This document shows, in pieces, positions 6,676 to 15,645 of a stretch of DNA of 42,617 nucleotides (positions are counted from its first letter, which is position 1; each line of letters begins with the position of its first letter). Source of the stretch: an uncultured Oscillospiraceae bacterium. Lineage in GTDB: Bacteria; Bacillota; Clostridia; Oscillospirales; Acutalibacteraceae. Both the position numbers and the translations under genes were made by a program. The notes under the pieces were generated by a model. It was not told the origin of the DNA. It was given only the letters and a program-made list of their open reading frames with translations, and made no database searches. The stretch covers positions 1 to 42,617 of the forward strand of contig CAJUNQ010000097.1 of NCBI GenBank assembly GCA_910587835.1, read 5' to 3'.

Positions 6676-8094
6676 ATGGTATTCAGCTCTCCTGCCTTCC
6701 TGTTCGCCTTTCTGCCTGTGACCTTCTTGCTGTACCGGCTTATTCCCGGCCAAGGGCGGGGCTCAGTCACCGCGAAAAACGCCTTGCTGGCAGTGTTGAG
6801 CCTGGTCTTCTACGCCTTTGGCGAGCCGGTATATGTGCTGCTGCTTCTGGCCTCGGTGGTGGTGAACTACCTCAGCGGCCTGCTGCTTGCCCCGGGCCGT
6901 AAGGGCCGGCGGGCGGTGGTGGCAGGGTCAACGGCAGTCAACCTGGGGCTGCTCTGCGTGTTCAAGTACGCGGACTTCGCCGTGGGCGCCCTGAACGGCC
7001 TGGGCCTCTCTCTGCCCCTGCCGGACATTGCCCTGCCAGTGGGCATCTCCTTTTTCACCTTTCAGGGGCTGTCCTATGTGGTCGACTGTTACCGCGACCC
7101 CTCTTTGGCCAGCAAAAGCCTGTTAAAGCTGACCCTGTACATCTCCTTCTTCCCCCAGCTGATTGCCGGTCCCATTGTCAAGTATCATGACGTGAGCCAA
7201 CAGATTGACAGCCGTGAGACCAGCCCCGGCCTTACCGCGGACGGCGTCCGCCGGTTTATTCTAGGACTGTCGAAGAAGCTGCTTATCGCCAACACGGTGG
7301 GCCATATGGCGGACCTGGTGTTTGGAGCCGCCCCGGCGCAGCTGGATGTGCGCTCTGCCTGGCTGGGCGCCCTGTGCTACTGCCTGCAAATTTATTTCGA
7401 CTTTTCCGGCTACAGCGACATGGCCATTGGCCTGGGAAGAATGTTCGGCTTTCAGTTTCAGGAGAATTTCAACTACCCCTTTGCCAGCGGCTCCATCAAG
7501 GAATTCTGGCGGCGCTGGCATATCTCCCTGTCCAGCTGGTTCCGGGACTATCTGTACATCCCCCTGGGCGGCAACCGCCGGGGCAAGGCCCGCACCCAGT
7601 GGAACAAGTGTCTGGTGTTTTTCTGCACCGGGCTCTGGCACGGAGCCTCCTGGAGCTTTGTGCTGTGGGGCCTCTGGCATGGGGCTTTCATTATTCTCGA
7701 GGACCTGCTGCCCCCGCCGGGACGGGTGCGCCGGGTTCTGTGGCGGCCTGCGACCTTGCTGGCCGTGCTGCTGGGCTTTGTGCTGTTCCGGGCAGAGACC
7801 CTGGCCGGGGCCGGGCTCATCTACCAGAATATGCTGGCGGGCTTCCGCTTCACCTTGCAGGGGGAGTCTCTGCTGCGCAGCCTGCTCACTCCCTTGAATC
7901 TGTGGGCCCTGGGGGCGGGCTGTATGTTCTCTCTGCCCATTCTGCCCCGGGTAAAGGCCCTGGCCCAAGGAGAGGGCGGCCTGGCCCTGACCATGCGGGG
8001 CCTCTCCTATGTGTGGGCGGGAGCGCTGTTCGCGGTGTGCGTGCTGCATCTCTCCGGCGCGGAGTTCGACCCCTTTATCTACTTCCGATTTTGA
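6676..8094 (+). CDS. MBOAT family O-acyltransferase (AlgI/PatA/DltB-like)
   Basis: This 472-residue multi-pass membrane protein belongs to the membrane-bound O-acyltransferase family. The signature is present: GISFFTFQGLSYVVDCYR, SGYSDMAIGLG, FWRRWHISLSSWFRDY, IPLGGNRRG and LWHGASWSFVLWG, with the proposed catalytic histidine at His322. AlgI-type enzymes carry acyl groups, usually acetyl, across the membrane to an extracellular polymer. The gene is tightly coupled to the lipoprotein before it, and the AlgJ-like partner starts 8 bases after its stop. Together they form a two-part polysaccharide or wall O-acetylation system. DltB is less likely because no dltA, C or D gene is present. Confidence 0.93.
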   Translation: MVFSSPAFLFAFLPVTFLLYRLIPGQGRGSVTAKNALLAVLSLVFYAFGEPVYVLLLLASVVVNYLSGLLLAPGRKGRRAVVAGSTAVNLGLLCVFKYADFAVGALNGLGLSLPLPDIALPVGISFFTFQGLSYVVDCYRDPSLASKSLLKLTLYISFFPQLIAGPIVKYHDVSQQIDSRETSPGLTADGVRRFILGLSKKLLIANTVGHMADLVFGAAPAQLDVRSAWLGALCYCLQIYFDFSGYSDMAIGLGRMFGFQFQENFNYPFASGSIKEFWRRWHISLSSWFRDYLYIPLGGNRRGKARTQWNKCLVFFCTGLWHGASWSFVLWGLWHGAFIILEDLLPPPGRVRRVLWRPATLLAVLLGFVLFRAETLAGAGLIYQNMLAGFRFTLQGESLLRSLLTPLNLWALGAGCMFSLPILPRVKALAQGEGGLALTMRGLSYVWAGALFAVCVLHLSGAEFDPFIYFRF

Positions 8095-8102
8095 GGTGAG
8101 CC

Positions 8103-9539
8103 ATGAAAAAGCTGTTTCACATTCTCTTTACGGTCCTCTTTCTGGCCGCCTGTCTGGTCCCCGGCCTGGGGCTGACACTGCTGGGCCCTGCCTCCCCTGG
8201 AGGCAACGAGACCGCTGTTCCCGCGCCCGCCCTAACCCGGCCTGACGGCTCCTTCAACGTGGAATTTCTCTCTGACGCTGCCAACTGGTTCTCTCGCAGC
8301 TTCGGCTTCCGGCAGGAGCTGATCACCCTGGACGCGGGGCTGAAGGTGGGGCTGTTCCGCACCTCTCCCCAGTCCCTGGTGGCTTTGGGCGAGGGAGACT
8401 GGCTCTACTACGCCGAGACCCTGGACGACTACACCGGCGCGGACGTCCTGTCGGACCGCCAGGCATACTGCATCGCCCGAAACCTGCGGCTGGCCCAGGA
8501 CTATGCCCAGAGCCAGGGGGCGGAGTTTGCGTTCACCATTGCCCCCAACAAGGCCTCCGTCTACCCCGAGCATCTCAGCCTCCCTCCCGCTGAAGTGGAA
8601 TATGTGTCCCCGGCAGTGGAAGCGTTGAGACAGCAAGAGGTGAATTACGCCGACTTGTTTGGCCCCCTGCGCTCTGTGGAGGGGGAAGACCTGTATTTTA
8701 CCCTGGACTCCCACTGGACCAACCGGGGCGCGGCCCTGGGGCACGATGTCCTCCTGAAAGCCCTGGGCCTGCCCGCCGGAAACGCCTTTGACAAGAGCGG
8801 CGGCTATCAGCCTGTTCATCGGGGCGACCTGCACGAAATGCTCTACCCGGCCTCCTCCCGGCTGGACCAGGAGTTTGTGTTTGACCCGCCCCTGGCCTTT
8901 ACCTACGCCCGGCCCATCCGGGATGTGGACGACCTGCGGATTGAGACCACCAGCGCTGCGGAGAACGGGCCCCTGCTCATGTTCCGGGACTCCTTTGGCA
9001 ACGCCCTGCACAGCCTGATGGCTGAGAGCTTCTCCTCTGCCCGCTTTTCCCGGGCAGTTCCCTACGACATGGGGCAGATCGGGGAGCTGGGGGCCGAATA
9101 TGTGGTGGTGGAGATCGTGGAGCGCAACCTGCCGCTGCTGGCGGACGGGCCGTTTTTGATGCTCGCTCAGGAGTTGGAGGAAAGCCCGTGGGAAGGGGAA
9201 AGTATTCCTATAGAAGATTTGAAATTGGAGGAAGTAGGCAGCGTGAAGACCGAGTCCAGCGGCCAGTACAGAAAGGTGACGGCCACCATAGGAATTGCCT
9301 GTGATACAGACTCGCCGGTCTATCTGGTCACCTTCTCCGGTACTGCTTCCACCACCCTTCCCCTCACCTTCTGGGAAGCCCAGCCCACCTGTCTCAGCGA
9401 GAAAGCTACATCCTGCACAGCCTATTTCCCCGCTGAAACCCAGCTGGAAAGAGGTTTTTACATGGCCTTCCGCAAAGACGGCCAGTGGCGGATGGCCCGG
9501 ACAGAGGAGGCAGACGTTTTGTCTGGTGAGGAGGGATAG
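8103..9539 (+). CDS. AlgJ/AlgX-like DHHW family acetyltransferase partner
   Basis: This 478-residue protein has an N-terminal signal anchor (residues ~5-27) and an SGNH-like extracytoplasmic domain of the AlgJ/AlgX/DHHW type. The signature segment reads TLDSHWTNRG, with Asp202 and His204 in the position of the conserved D-x-H dyad. MFRDSFGNAL carries Asp296 and Ser297, the expected nucleophile serine. Proteins of this family receive the acyl group from an AlgI-like MBOAT and place it on the polymer outside the cell, which fits the gene 8 bases upstream. The last ~130 residues after the catalytic domain are not recognised. They may be a beta-rich polymer-binding region. RBS GAGGTGAG precedes the start. 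Confidence 0.88.
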   Translation: MKKLFHILFTVLFLAACLVPGLGLTLLGPASPGGNETAVPAPALTRPDGSFNVEFLSDAANWFSRSFGFRQELITLDAGLKVGLFRTSPQSLVALGEGDWLYYAETLDDYTGADVLSDRQAYCIARNLRLAQDYAQSQGAEFAFTIAPNKASVYPEHLSLPPAEVEYVSPAVEALRQQEVNYADLFGPLRSVEGEDLYFTLDSHWTNRGAALGHDVLLKALGLPAGNAFDKSGGYQPVHRGDLHEMLYPASSRLDQEFVFDPPLAFTYARPIRDVDDLRIETTSAAENGPLLMFRDSFGNALHSLMAESFSSARFSRAVPYDMGQIGELGAEYVVVEIVERNLPLLADGPFLMLAQELEESPWEGESIPIEDLKLEEVGSVKTESSGQYRKVTATIGIACDTDSPVYLVTFSGTASTTLPLTFWEAQPTCLSEKATSCTAYFPAETQLERGFYMAFRKDGQWRMARTEEADVLSGEEG

Positions 9540-9540
9540 C

Positions 9541-10236
9541 GTGGAGCTGAAACCAATCGCCCACATAGAGAGCCCCTTCCCCGAGAAGTTCGGGGTGCCC
9601 CGGCAGAGCGGGCTTATTGACAGCCTGCGGGCCTGGGTGGTGTTCGAGCCGGAGTACCGGGTGCGGGAGGCCCTGCGGGGCATAGAGGGCTTCTCTCATC
9701 TGTGGCTCATTTGGCAGTTTGACCGGGTGCCCGGCGATAAGTGGACCCCCACCGTGCGCCCGCCCCGGCTGGGGGGAAACAAGCGGGTGGGGGTGTTCGC
9801 CAGCCGCTCGCCTTTTCGGCCCAACCCTGTGGGGCTCTCCTGCGTGGAGCTGGACCGGGTGGACTATGAGGCCCTTGACGGCCCTCGTCTGCTGGTGCGG
9901 GGGGCCGACCTGGTGGACCGCACCCCTATTTTTGACGTTAAGCCCTATCTGCCCTCTGCCGACTGCAAGCCCGAGGCCACCGGCGGCTTTACCACCGAAA
10001 ACCCCTGGCAGGAGCTGGAGGTGGAATTCCCCCCGGAGCTGCTGGCAAGGGTGCCTGAGGACCGGCGGGAGGCTTTGACCGCTGTGCTGGCCGCAGACCC
10101 CCGCCCCCACTACCAGAAGGACAGAACCCGGGTGTACGGCATGAGCTTTGGGGGCATGGAGGTGCGTTTTACTGTGGAGGACCTCACCCTGCGGGTAAGA
10201 GAGGTCTCGCCGCAAGGGCATAAGGCGGCAAAATAG
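9541..10236 (+). CDS. trmO: tRNA (N6-threonylcarbamoyladenosine-N6)-methyltransferase TrmO
   Basis: TrmO methylates N6 of t6A37 in tRNAs reading ACY codons, using SAM. The 231-residue product has the family landmarks PIAHIESPFPEKFGVPRQ, ASRSPFRPNPVGLS and FDVKPYLPSAD, plus a C-terminal RRE-A-LTAVLAADPRPHY segment. The start is taken as GTG 9541, two bases after the stop of the previous gene; it has AGGAGGG at the right distance and gives the canonical N-terminus M-E-L-K-P-I. The open frame extends upstream to 9295 but has no homology there. It seems to be a housekeeping gene read through from the acylation operon. A strong terminator follows. Confidence 0.93.
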   Translation: MELKPIAHIESPFPEKFGVPRQSGLIDSLRAWVVFEPEYRVREALRGIEGFSHLWLIWQFDRVPGDKWTPTVRPPRLGGNKRVGVFASRSPFRPNPVGLSCVELDRVDYEALDGPRLLVRGADLVDRTPIFDVKPYLPSADCKPEATGGFTTENPWQELEVEFPPELLARVPEDRREALTAVLAADPRPHYQKDRTRVYGMSFGGMEVRFTVEDLTLRVREVSPQGHKAAK

Positions 10237-10264
10237 CGGCCCCACCATGGACAAACCGCAAATT

Positions 10265-10320
10265 AAAAAGCCTGCCCTTCCTCTCCTTGGGACGCCAAGG
10301 GGGGGAAGGGCAGGCTTTTT
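10265..10320. terminator. Bidirectional intrinsic terminator
   Basis: AAAAAGCCTGCCCTTCC pairs with GGAAGGGCAGGCTTTTT, so the hairpin has a T-tract in both directions. It ends the + strand trmO block and could end the - strand fuc operon. The stretch 10321-10501 contains only AT-rich sequence. Confidence 0.9.
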
Positions 10321-10501
10321 GTTATATCTACTGTTCCGTTCAAAAAGGGCGTTTCTTCCCGCTTGAACCAGGAAGCTCAAAAATCAACATATACTGATTT
10401 TTAAGAGCCTTTCCTATACCCCTACAGCGGCAGCTTTTTTTATTCGACCATATCTGCAATTTCTATCTCAATGACTTGGGCGAAAGCTCCCCACCGGGCT
10501 C

Positions 10502-12286
10502 TCAGCGGTACAGAGGGCCGTAAGTCTGGCAGGCCCGGTAGTCTGCGGACTGGGCGTCCTCTGTGCCAAACGCTGCCCAGGCATGGGGGCGGAACACCCG
10601 CCCGGCCTCTACATTGTGCATGTTCACCGGAATGCGCAGCATAGAGGCCAGGGTGATGAGCTCGGCCCCCACATGGCCGTAAACCGTGACCCCGTGGTTC
10701 GCGCCCCAGTTGGCCATTACGCTGTACACATCGGCAAAGGCCCCCTGGCCGGTGAGCTTGGGCACAAACCAGGTAGTGGGCCAGCTGGGGTCTGTGCGCT
10801 TGTCAACAATATTGTGAATTTCGTCCGGCAGGTCTGCGGTCCAGCCCTCGGCCAGCTGAAGCACCGGGCCGATGCCCTCCACCACATTCACCCGCAGCAG
10901 GGTGACAGGCATCTCCGCCTGGCAGCGGAAGTGGCTGGAAAACCCGCCGCCCCGGAAGTATTCGTAGTTGGCCCGGCACCAGTCTGTGGCGGACAGGCAG
11001 GCTGAAACGTCCTCATCGGTCATGTCCCAGAAGGGCTTCATGCAGCCCTCGCCGGCCGCGTTCTTTGCCGCGCCGGAGCCGTCCAGGGCCGTGGCCCCGG
11101 AGTTGATGAGATGAATGAACCCATCCTTGGCCACCCCCTGAGGTCTGTGCCCGGTAACCCGCTCACAGGCCTCGGGGCTCCAATAGGTGCGCACATCGTG
11201 GAAGCAGGGGGCTGTGTCGCTGACCAAGGTGCCCAGCAGCATGGCCGCGCCGTTGAGGGTGTCGTTTTCCGTGGCAAAGGGAGTGGGGGGCTTTGTGCCG
11301 TTCCAGTCAAAGGTAGAGGCCATAATCGCCTCGGTAAAGTCCCCGTTGGGCAGCCAGTCCGTCCACTGACGCTGGCCCTGGAAGCCTCCGGCCACCGCGT
11401 TTTTACCCAGGGCCTCCTCGTGCCAGCCCAGCTCTGCCAGCTTGGGGTTGCCAAACAGAATGTCCCGGGTAATCAAGGTCATCTTTGCAATGAACGCCCA
11501 GTCCCTGTCCGCCGGCACCACCTTGGAGCGGGTGATGATCTCCGGGAAGGACTTGCCGCTATTCAGGTCAAAGCCCTCCCGGCAGTTGGCCTTGATCCAG
11601 GCCAGGGCCTTCTCATACTCGTCCTTGTCATAAATTTCCAGGGTGGCCCGGCGCAGCAGCTCGGTCATGTCCACCCACTCGGCCCGGATGCCGAAATATT
11701 TCTGGAACATGTCCGCATTGCAGAAGCTGCCCGCAATGCCCATGGCCACGCCCCCCAGGTTGACATAGGACTTGTTCTTCATCCAGCCCACTGCCACAGC
11801 GCCCCGGGCAAACCTCAGCAGCTTCTCCGCCACGTCGGCGGGGATGGAGCTGTCCCCCAGGTCCTGCACGTCATGGCCGTAGATGGAGAAGGCGGGCAGG
11901 CCCTTCTGGGCATAGGCGGCCATCACAGCGGCCAGATAGACCGCCCCGGGACGCTCGGTGCCGTTAAAGCCCCACACCGCCTTGATGGTCTGGGGGTCCA
12001 TGTCAAAGGTCTCAGAGCCATAGCACCAGCAGGGGGTGACGCTGAGCGTGGCCACCACATTCTGCCCAGAGAACTGCTGCGCACACTGGGCCGCCTCGGC
12101 CCCGCCCCCAATGGTGGTGTCGCTGATAACACACTGCACAGGCGTGCCGTCGGGGTATTTCAGGGTGGCGCTGATCAGCTCTGCCGCGGCCCGGGCCATG
12201 CCCATGGTCTGGGCCTCCAGGCCCTCCCGGATGCCGCCCCAGCGGCCGTCGATCACAGGGCGGATGCCAATTTTTGGATACTGCAT
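10502..12286 (-). CDS. fucI: L-fucose isomerase
   Basis: FucI converts L-fucose to L-fuculose, using a divalent metal, and many also act on D-arabinose. The 594-residue length matches the family (E. coli ~591). Recognisable segments are the N-terminal PKIGIRPVIDGRWGG, the VSDTTIGG-like CVISDTTIGGGAEAA, the core FDWNGTKPPTPFATEND and the C-terminal NMHNVEAGRVFRPHAW. The start is ATG 12286, because GGAGG lies 8 bases upstream; a second ATG 6 bases earlier is too close to it, and the longer open frame has no homology. fucA ends 22 bases upstream on the same strand, so the two are co-transcribed. There is no fucose kinase or permease next to it. The kinase step could be done by the rhamnulokinase-type gene at 36-37 kb, which is inference. 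Confidence 0.95.
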   Translation of the reverse strand: MQYPKIGIRPVIDGRWGGIREGLEAQTMGMARAAAELISATLKYPDGTPVQCVISDTTIGGGAEAAQCAQQFSGQNVVATLSVTPCWCYGSETFDMDPQTIKAVWGFNGTERPGAVYLAAVMAAYAQKGLPAFSIYGHDVQDLGDSSIPADVAEKLLRFARGAVAVGWMKNKSYVNLGGVAMGIAGSFCNADMFQKYFGIRAEWVDMTELLRRATLEIYDKDEYEKALAWIKANCREGFDLNSGKSFPEIITRSKVVPADRDWAFIAKMTLITRDILFGNPKLAELGWHEEALGKNAVAGGFQGQRQWTDWLPNGDFTEAIMASTFDWNGTKPPTPFATENDTLNGAAMLLGTLVSDTAPCFHDVRTYWSPEACERVTGHRPQGVAKDGFIHLINSGATALDGSGAAKNAAGEGCMKPFWDMTDEDVSACLSATDWCRANYEYFRGGGFSSHFRCQAEMPVTLLRVNVVEGIGPVLQLAEGWTADLPDEIHNIVDKRTDPSWPTTWFVPKLTGQGAFADVYSVMANWGANHGVTVYGHVGAELITLASMLRIPVNMHNVEAGRVFRPHAWAAFGTEDAQSADYRACQTYGPLYR

Positions 12287-12308
12287 GTTCATTTCCTCCG
12301 TTTCTGTG

Positions 12309-13052
12309 TCAGTTGGAATGAGTGGGCTCCTCTGAATCCGGAGCCTCGTTTTTGTGAAGCAGGGGGTCCTGGGGGTTGAACTGCCGGTAGCCCGGGTGCC
12401 GCCCTGTGACCTGGTAGTAGCTCCGCAGGTCAATGAGCTTTTGAATGTTCTCCCGGCTGATATCCCAGCTGCCCCCCAGAATCACTGCGTTGATGGTGAT
12501 TTTGGCCCACAGCTCCAGGCTCTCCATGCGGTAAAAGGCGGTGAGCACATCGCTGCCCACGGCCAGGGCCCCGTGGTTTTCCAGCAGCATCACATCATGC
12601 TCCTCCAAATAGGGCTCAATGGCGTCAGGCACCTCCTGGGTGGAGGGGGTGCCGTAGGGGGTCAGGGGCACTGCCCCAATGACCGCCACGTCCTCTATCA
12701 TATTGTACATGTCCATGGCCTTGTGGGCCACGGCAAAGCCTGTGGCTCCCGGGGGATGGGCGTGAATCACGCTCTGTACGTCCGGACGCTTTTCATAGCA
12801 GCGCAGATGCATTTTGATCTCGCTGGAAGGGCGCAGGCCCTCTCCGGCTTCCAGAACATGGCCCTGGCTGTCCAGCAGCACCAGCTTTTCGGGGGTGATG
12901 AAGGATTTGCTGATGCCGGTGGGGGTGGCGATGATCCTGCCGTCTGCCAGGCGGGCGCTGACATTGCCATCGTTGGCGGCCACCCAGCCCAGCTGCCACA
13001 TTTTCTGGCAGACGTCGCAAATCTGGTCCTTGATTACTGTCAGTGTTTCCAT
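12309..13052 (-). CDS. fucA: L-fuculose-phosphate aldolase (class II)
   Basis: FucA splits L-fuculose 1-phosphate into dihydroxyacetone phosphate and L-lactaldehyde. The 247-residue protein is an aldolase class II member: GNVSARLADGRIIATPTGIS, then the acid/base region SSEIKMH, zinc ligands in IHAHPPGATG and a third His in ENHGALAVG. The start is ATG 13052 behind AGGAGG; an open extension upstream lacks homology. The C-terminal ~30 residues, rich in charged and polar residues, extend past the usual FucA end. It lies between the methyltransferase cluster and fucI. Related aldolases for ribulose or rhamnulose phosphate exist, but the fucI neighbour supports fucA. Confidence 0.88.
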   Translation of the reverse strand: METLTVIKDQICDVCQKMWQLGWVAANDGNVSARLADGRIIATPTGISKSFITPEKLVLLDSQGHVLEAGEGLRPSSEIKMHLRCYEKRPDVQSVIHAHPPGATGFAVAHKAMDMYNMIEDVAVIGAVPLTPYGTPSTQEVPDAIEPYLEEHDVMLLENHGALAVGSDVLTAFYRMESLELWAKITINAVILGGSWDISRENIQKLIDLRSYYQVTGRHPGYRQFNPQDPLLHKNEAPDSEEPTHSN

Positions 13053-13090
13053 ACTGCCTCCTGATCTAAACAAAAATTTTGTTGAGCCTC

Positions 13091-14150
13091 TCAGTACCGT
13101 CCGGCCTCCTTGGCCGCTTGCATGATGCTTTTCATGTTCTCTAAGCTGACCGAGTTGGGGATTGAGTGGTCTGAGGCAAAAATGTAGCCGCCGTTCTCCT
13201 TCAGCACTGGCACAGTCTGACGGATGGCCTCTGTAATGGCCTCCTTGTCGTCCCACAGTACCGCGTTGACGCCCCCGTGGAGGACCAGCCGGTCCCCGTA
13301 CTCCTTTTTCAGCCCGAGCACATCCATCCCGGCCTTGATTTCAATGGGGTTCAAGGCGTCAATGCCGGTCTCTATAATATCGGGCATCAGGGTCATAATG
13401 TCCCCGCAGGAGTGCAGACGGGCGTAAATGCCCTTGCTGTGGGCCCAGTCCACCGCCCTTTTATGAAAACGCTGAAGCAGCTCCCGGTACATGGCGTTAG
13501 AAAAGAAGGTGGTCCCCTTGTACCCCATGTCGTCCGGCCAGGTGATGGCGTCAAACCGGTAGCCCGCGTCCCATATCATGTCAAAATGGGCCATGCACCG
13601 GTCCAGATAGGTCTCAAACATGTCCATGGCCCACTCCGGCTCCTCGATCATGGCCACCAGCAGCGTCTCCGTCCCCACCATCCAGGAGTGGGTCACGTCA
13701 AACCCAAACCAGAAGCCCGCCTCAATCCAGTCCCCGTTCTGGACCCAGCCGGCATAGCTTTGCTCCAACGCCGCCCAGTCAATTCGGTCCCGGCTGACAG
13801 TCATGCGGGCTTTGGCCTTCTCCCAGGCCTGGGGAGTCGTAACGGTGAAGTCCAGAAACTCCCGGGTAGAGTCCAGCTCCTTGAACTCCCGCATGGTCAC
13901 CCCCCAGGGAGAGGTGACGATCCGCCAGCGGTCGGTCTCCTCCAGCACCTTCTGAGGGTGCTGGGGGGGAGATGTCCACGTCGATGGTCCGCACCTTGTC
14001 TACATCAAAATAGTCCCGCCAGTCCATGCCCTTGGGCATTCCCTCCCGCTCCCAGCGGGCAATGGCGCCAGCCCAGGGAATGTCAAAAATCGGGACCCGG
14101 TCCGCCTCCTTGTGCTGGAACATCCGAGAGAAACGTTCCTTTGTGGTCAT
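13091..14150 (-). pseudogene. URO-D/MtaA-type corrinoid methyltransferase, single homopolymer frameshift
   Basis: The N-terminal part (ATG 14150, MTTKERFSRMFQHKEADRVP) is a typical uroporphyrinogen-decarboxylase-fold methyltransferase start. The C-terminal part, from LEETDRWRIVTSPWG to AAKEAGRY, continues the same protein in another frame. The break is a run of seven C on the coding strand (13963-13969); six would restore D-I-S-P-Q-H-P-Q-K-V-L. The restored protein is ~352 residues, full length for the family, with RLHSCGDIM and LHGGVNAVLWDD in the barrel. Such enzymes move a methyl group between a substrate and a corrinoid protein, here encoded at 17.9-18.5 kb. It may be a real null allele, a slippage-switched gene or a sequencing error. 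Confidence 0.75.
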
Positions 14151-14172
14151 TGCTTTCCTTCCTTTCTGCGGC

Positions 14173-15282
14173 TCAGGGCTTCCAATACTCCTCAAGGCTC
14201 TCCCGGATGAGCCGCACATACTGCTTCACCTTACCCGGGGTGTTGTTGATGTGGTACACGTCCCGCTGGACGATTTCCAGCTTGCAGCCAGAGGCCGCCC
14301 GGGCGGTTTTGCGAAAATGCTCCCGCACCGCGTCCTCGTCCAGGCCGCTGCCCACCCCCAGCAGATTGGGAGAGGGCTTGCGCAGGTAGACAATCCTCCT
14401 GTTCCGGAGAATCTCCCCCATTTTCTCCTCCTTGCACCAGGGGGAGATGGAGAGCTTGCGCAGGTTTGTTGCTGTAGAGAGACAGTCCTCCCAGAAGGGG
14501 TCCACAGCCTCGCAGCAACCGTAGGAGTAGAGCCCGAACCGGCTGGACACCCTCTCATAATAAGGGTACACAAACTCCGCGTACATGGCTGGCGACAGCC
14601 CTGCGCTCTCCTGGGAGTCCATATATCCCCACACCTGCCGGGTGGTAAGGGGCCCCTGGGCAGGGAGCTCGTTGGTGAAGCAATAGCTGCCCTGGGCCAG
14701 ATGCTCTCCGGCGGTGGTGGGCAGAAGGGCCTCCTCCCGTTCCAGCAGGTCAAAAAAGGCTAGATAGTCCCCTGCCAGCATGTCCATCATTTTGTGGAAC
14801 AGCTCCGGGTAGTCGTACATAGAGAAGAACATGTCCTCCATGCTCATAATGTGGACAATGTCCTGGGTCAGACAGGCATAGAGGGAGTGTCCCACCAGCT
14901 TGGCAGGGAGAATGTCTCCAAACAGCTCGTTGAGCTCTGCCTGCCGGGCCAGGGCCTGGTCAAGGTGCACCTCGTACCGGGAGGGGCCCAGCTTGTGAAA
15001 ATCCTCTTCCAGGTCCGAGAGCTGGGCGTTGAAGTGGTGGCCCAGATCCTCGCCGGAGGAGCTCAGGGCATGGCGGGCTGTTACCGGCAGGCCAAAGGGC
15101 ACAAAGCTGGTGGGAATTGTAACAGGCAGATAGCCGGGGATGAGGGAGTCGTCCTCAAACAGCAGGTGGTTCACCAGGCGGCTGCGCAGCTCCCATTCCA
15201 GGGCCCGGGCCTCCTCTCCCTGGCAGAGAAGCAGGCCGGGAAGGATGTCGCCGGCAAAGGTGCCCAGTTCTATGGTGACCAT
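14173..15282 (-). CDS. URO-D-like methyltransferase, apparently 5'-truncated
   Basis: From MVTIELGTFAGDILPG to LEEYWKP this is a second uroporphyrinogen-decarboxylase-fold protein of a different subgroup, with MSMEDMFFSMYDYPELFHKM, an E-L-P region and YGCCEAVDPFWE in the barrel. It ends 22 bases before the next gene of the cluster. Homologues I know of have about 40 residues before the RPMVTIE motif. Here the upstream frame stays open to 15558 but reads as unrelated, low-quality sequence. The true N-terminus therefore seems lost, and the start given (ATG 15282) is only the first plausible methionine. No good RBS precedes it, although AAAGGAG lies ~45 bases upstream. Probably decaying, like its neighbours. 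Confidence 0.6.
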   Translation of the reverse strand: MVTIELGTFAGDILPGLLLCQGEEARALEWELRSRLVNHLLFEDDSLIPGYLPVTIPTSFVPFGLPVTARHALSSSGEDLGHHFNAQLSDLEEDFHKLGPSRYEVHLDQALARQAELNELFGDILPAKLVGHSLYACLTQDIVHIMSMEDMFFSMYDYPELFHKMMDMLAGDYLAFFDLLEREEALLPTTAGEHLAQGSYCFTNELPAQGPLTTRQVWGYMDSQESAGLSPAMYAEFVYPYYERVSSRFGLYSYGCCEAVDPFWEDCLSTATNLRKLSISPWCKEEKMGEILRNRRIVYLRKPSPNLLGVGSGLDEDAVREHFRKTARAASGCKLEIVQRDVYHINNTPGKVKQYVRLIRESLEEYWKP

Positions 15283-15645
15283 GGGACGGCTCGAGTTTTG
15301 GCGGCAAGAGGGCCGCGCTCCTTTCTTCAAGCTTGTACCGAATCTTGTCAGCTGCAAGGCGCGAAAGAGCAGGCACCTCCGTGCTTGGCAAGCCTTCGCA
15401 ATGGGGGCCGGCGGCAAAATCTGTCGAAAAGGCCGGCGCAATATTCTATCGGTACAGGCTCTTGCTAATAGGATGGAAACAGACAGCAAAATACGCGATC
15501 GGGCGCCAAATGTCTGGCAGAGCCCCGCTGTCCTGAGCCCAGACAGCGAAGGAGCCAAGGCGGTACTTTGCCCCTATAACATGCAGGGGGGAGCCCCTAA
15601 CCCCAGGCCGAACAGCGGGCCGACTGCTCTGCGCAGCCAACCGCC
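15283..15645. other. Non-coding, probably degenerate stretch inside the methyltransferase cluster
   Basis: I find no protein homology in any frame of these ~360 bases. They sit where the 5' end of the URO-D-like gene and its leader should be. They contain several GGCCGGCG-type motifs and a GC-rich repeat texture also seen at 5.9 kb and 25.9 kb. The simplest reading is rearranged remnant sequence. Confidence 0.45.

Noticed and set aside
4135..6753. 872-codon open frame on the - strand
   Set aside because: It is the antisense of the Pro-rich repeats and lipoprotein genes, with Gly/Arg-rich composition typical of shadow frames in GC-rich DNA.
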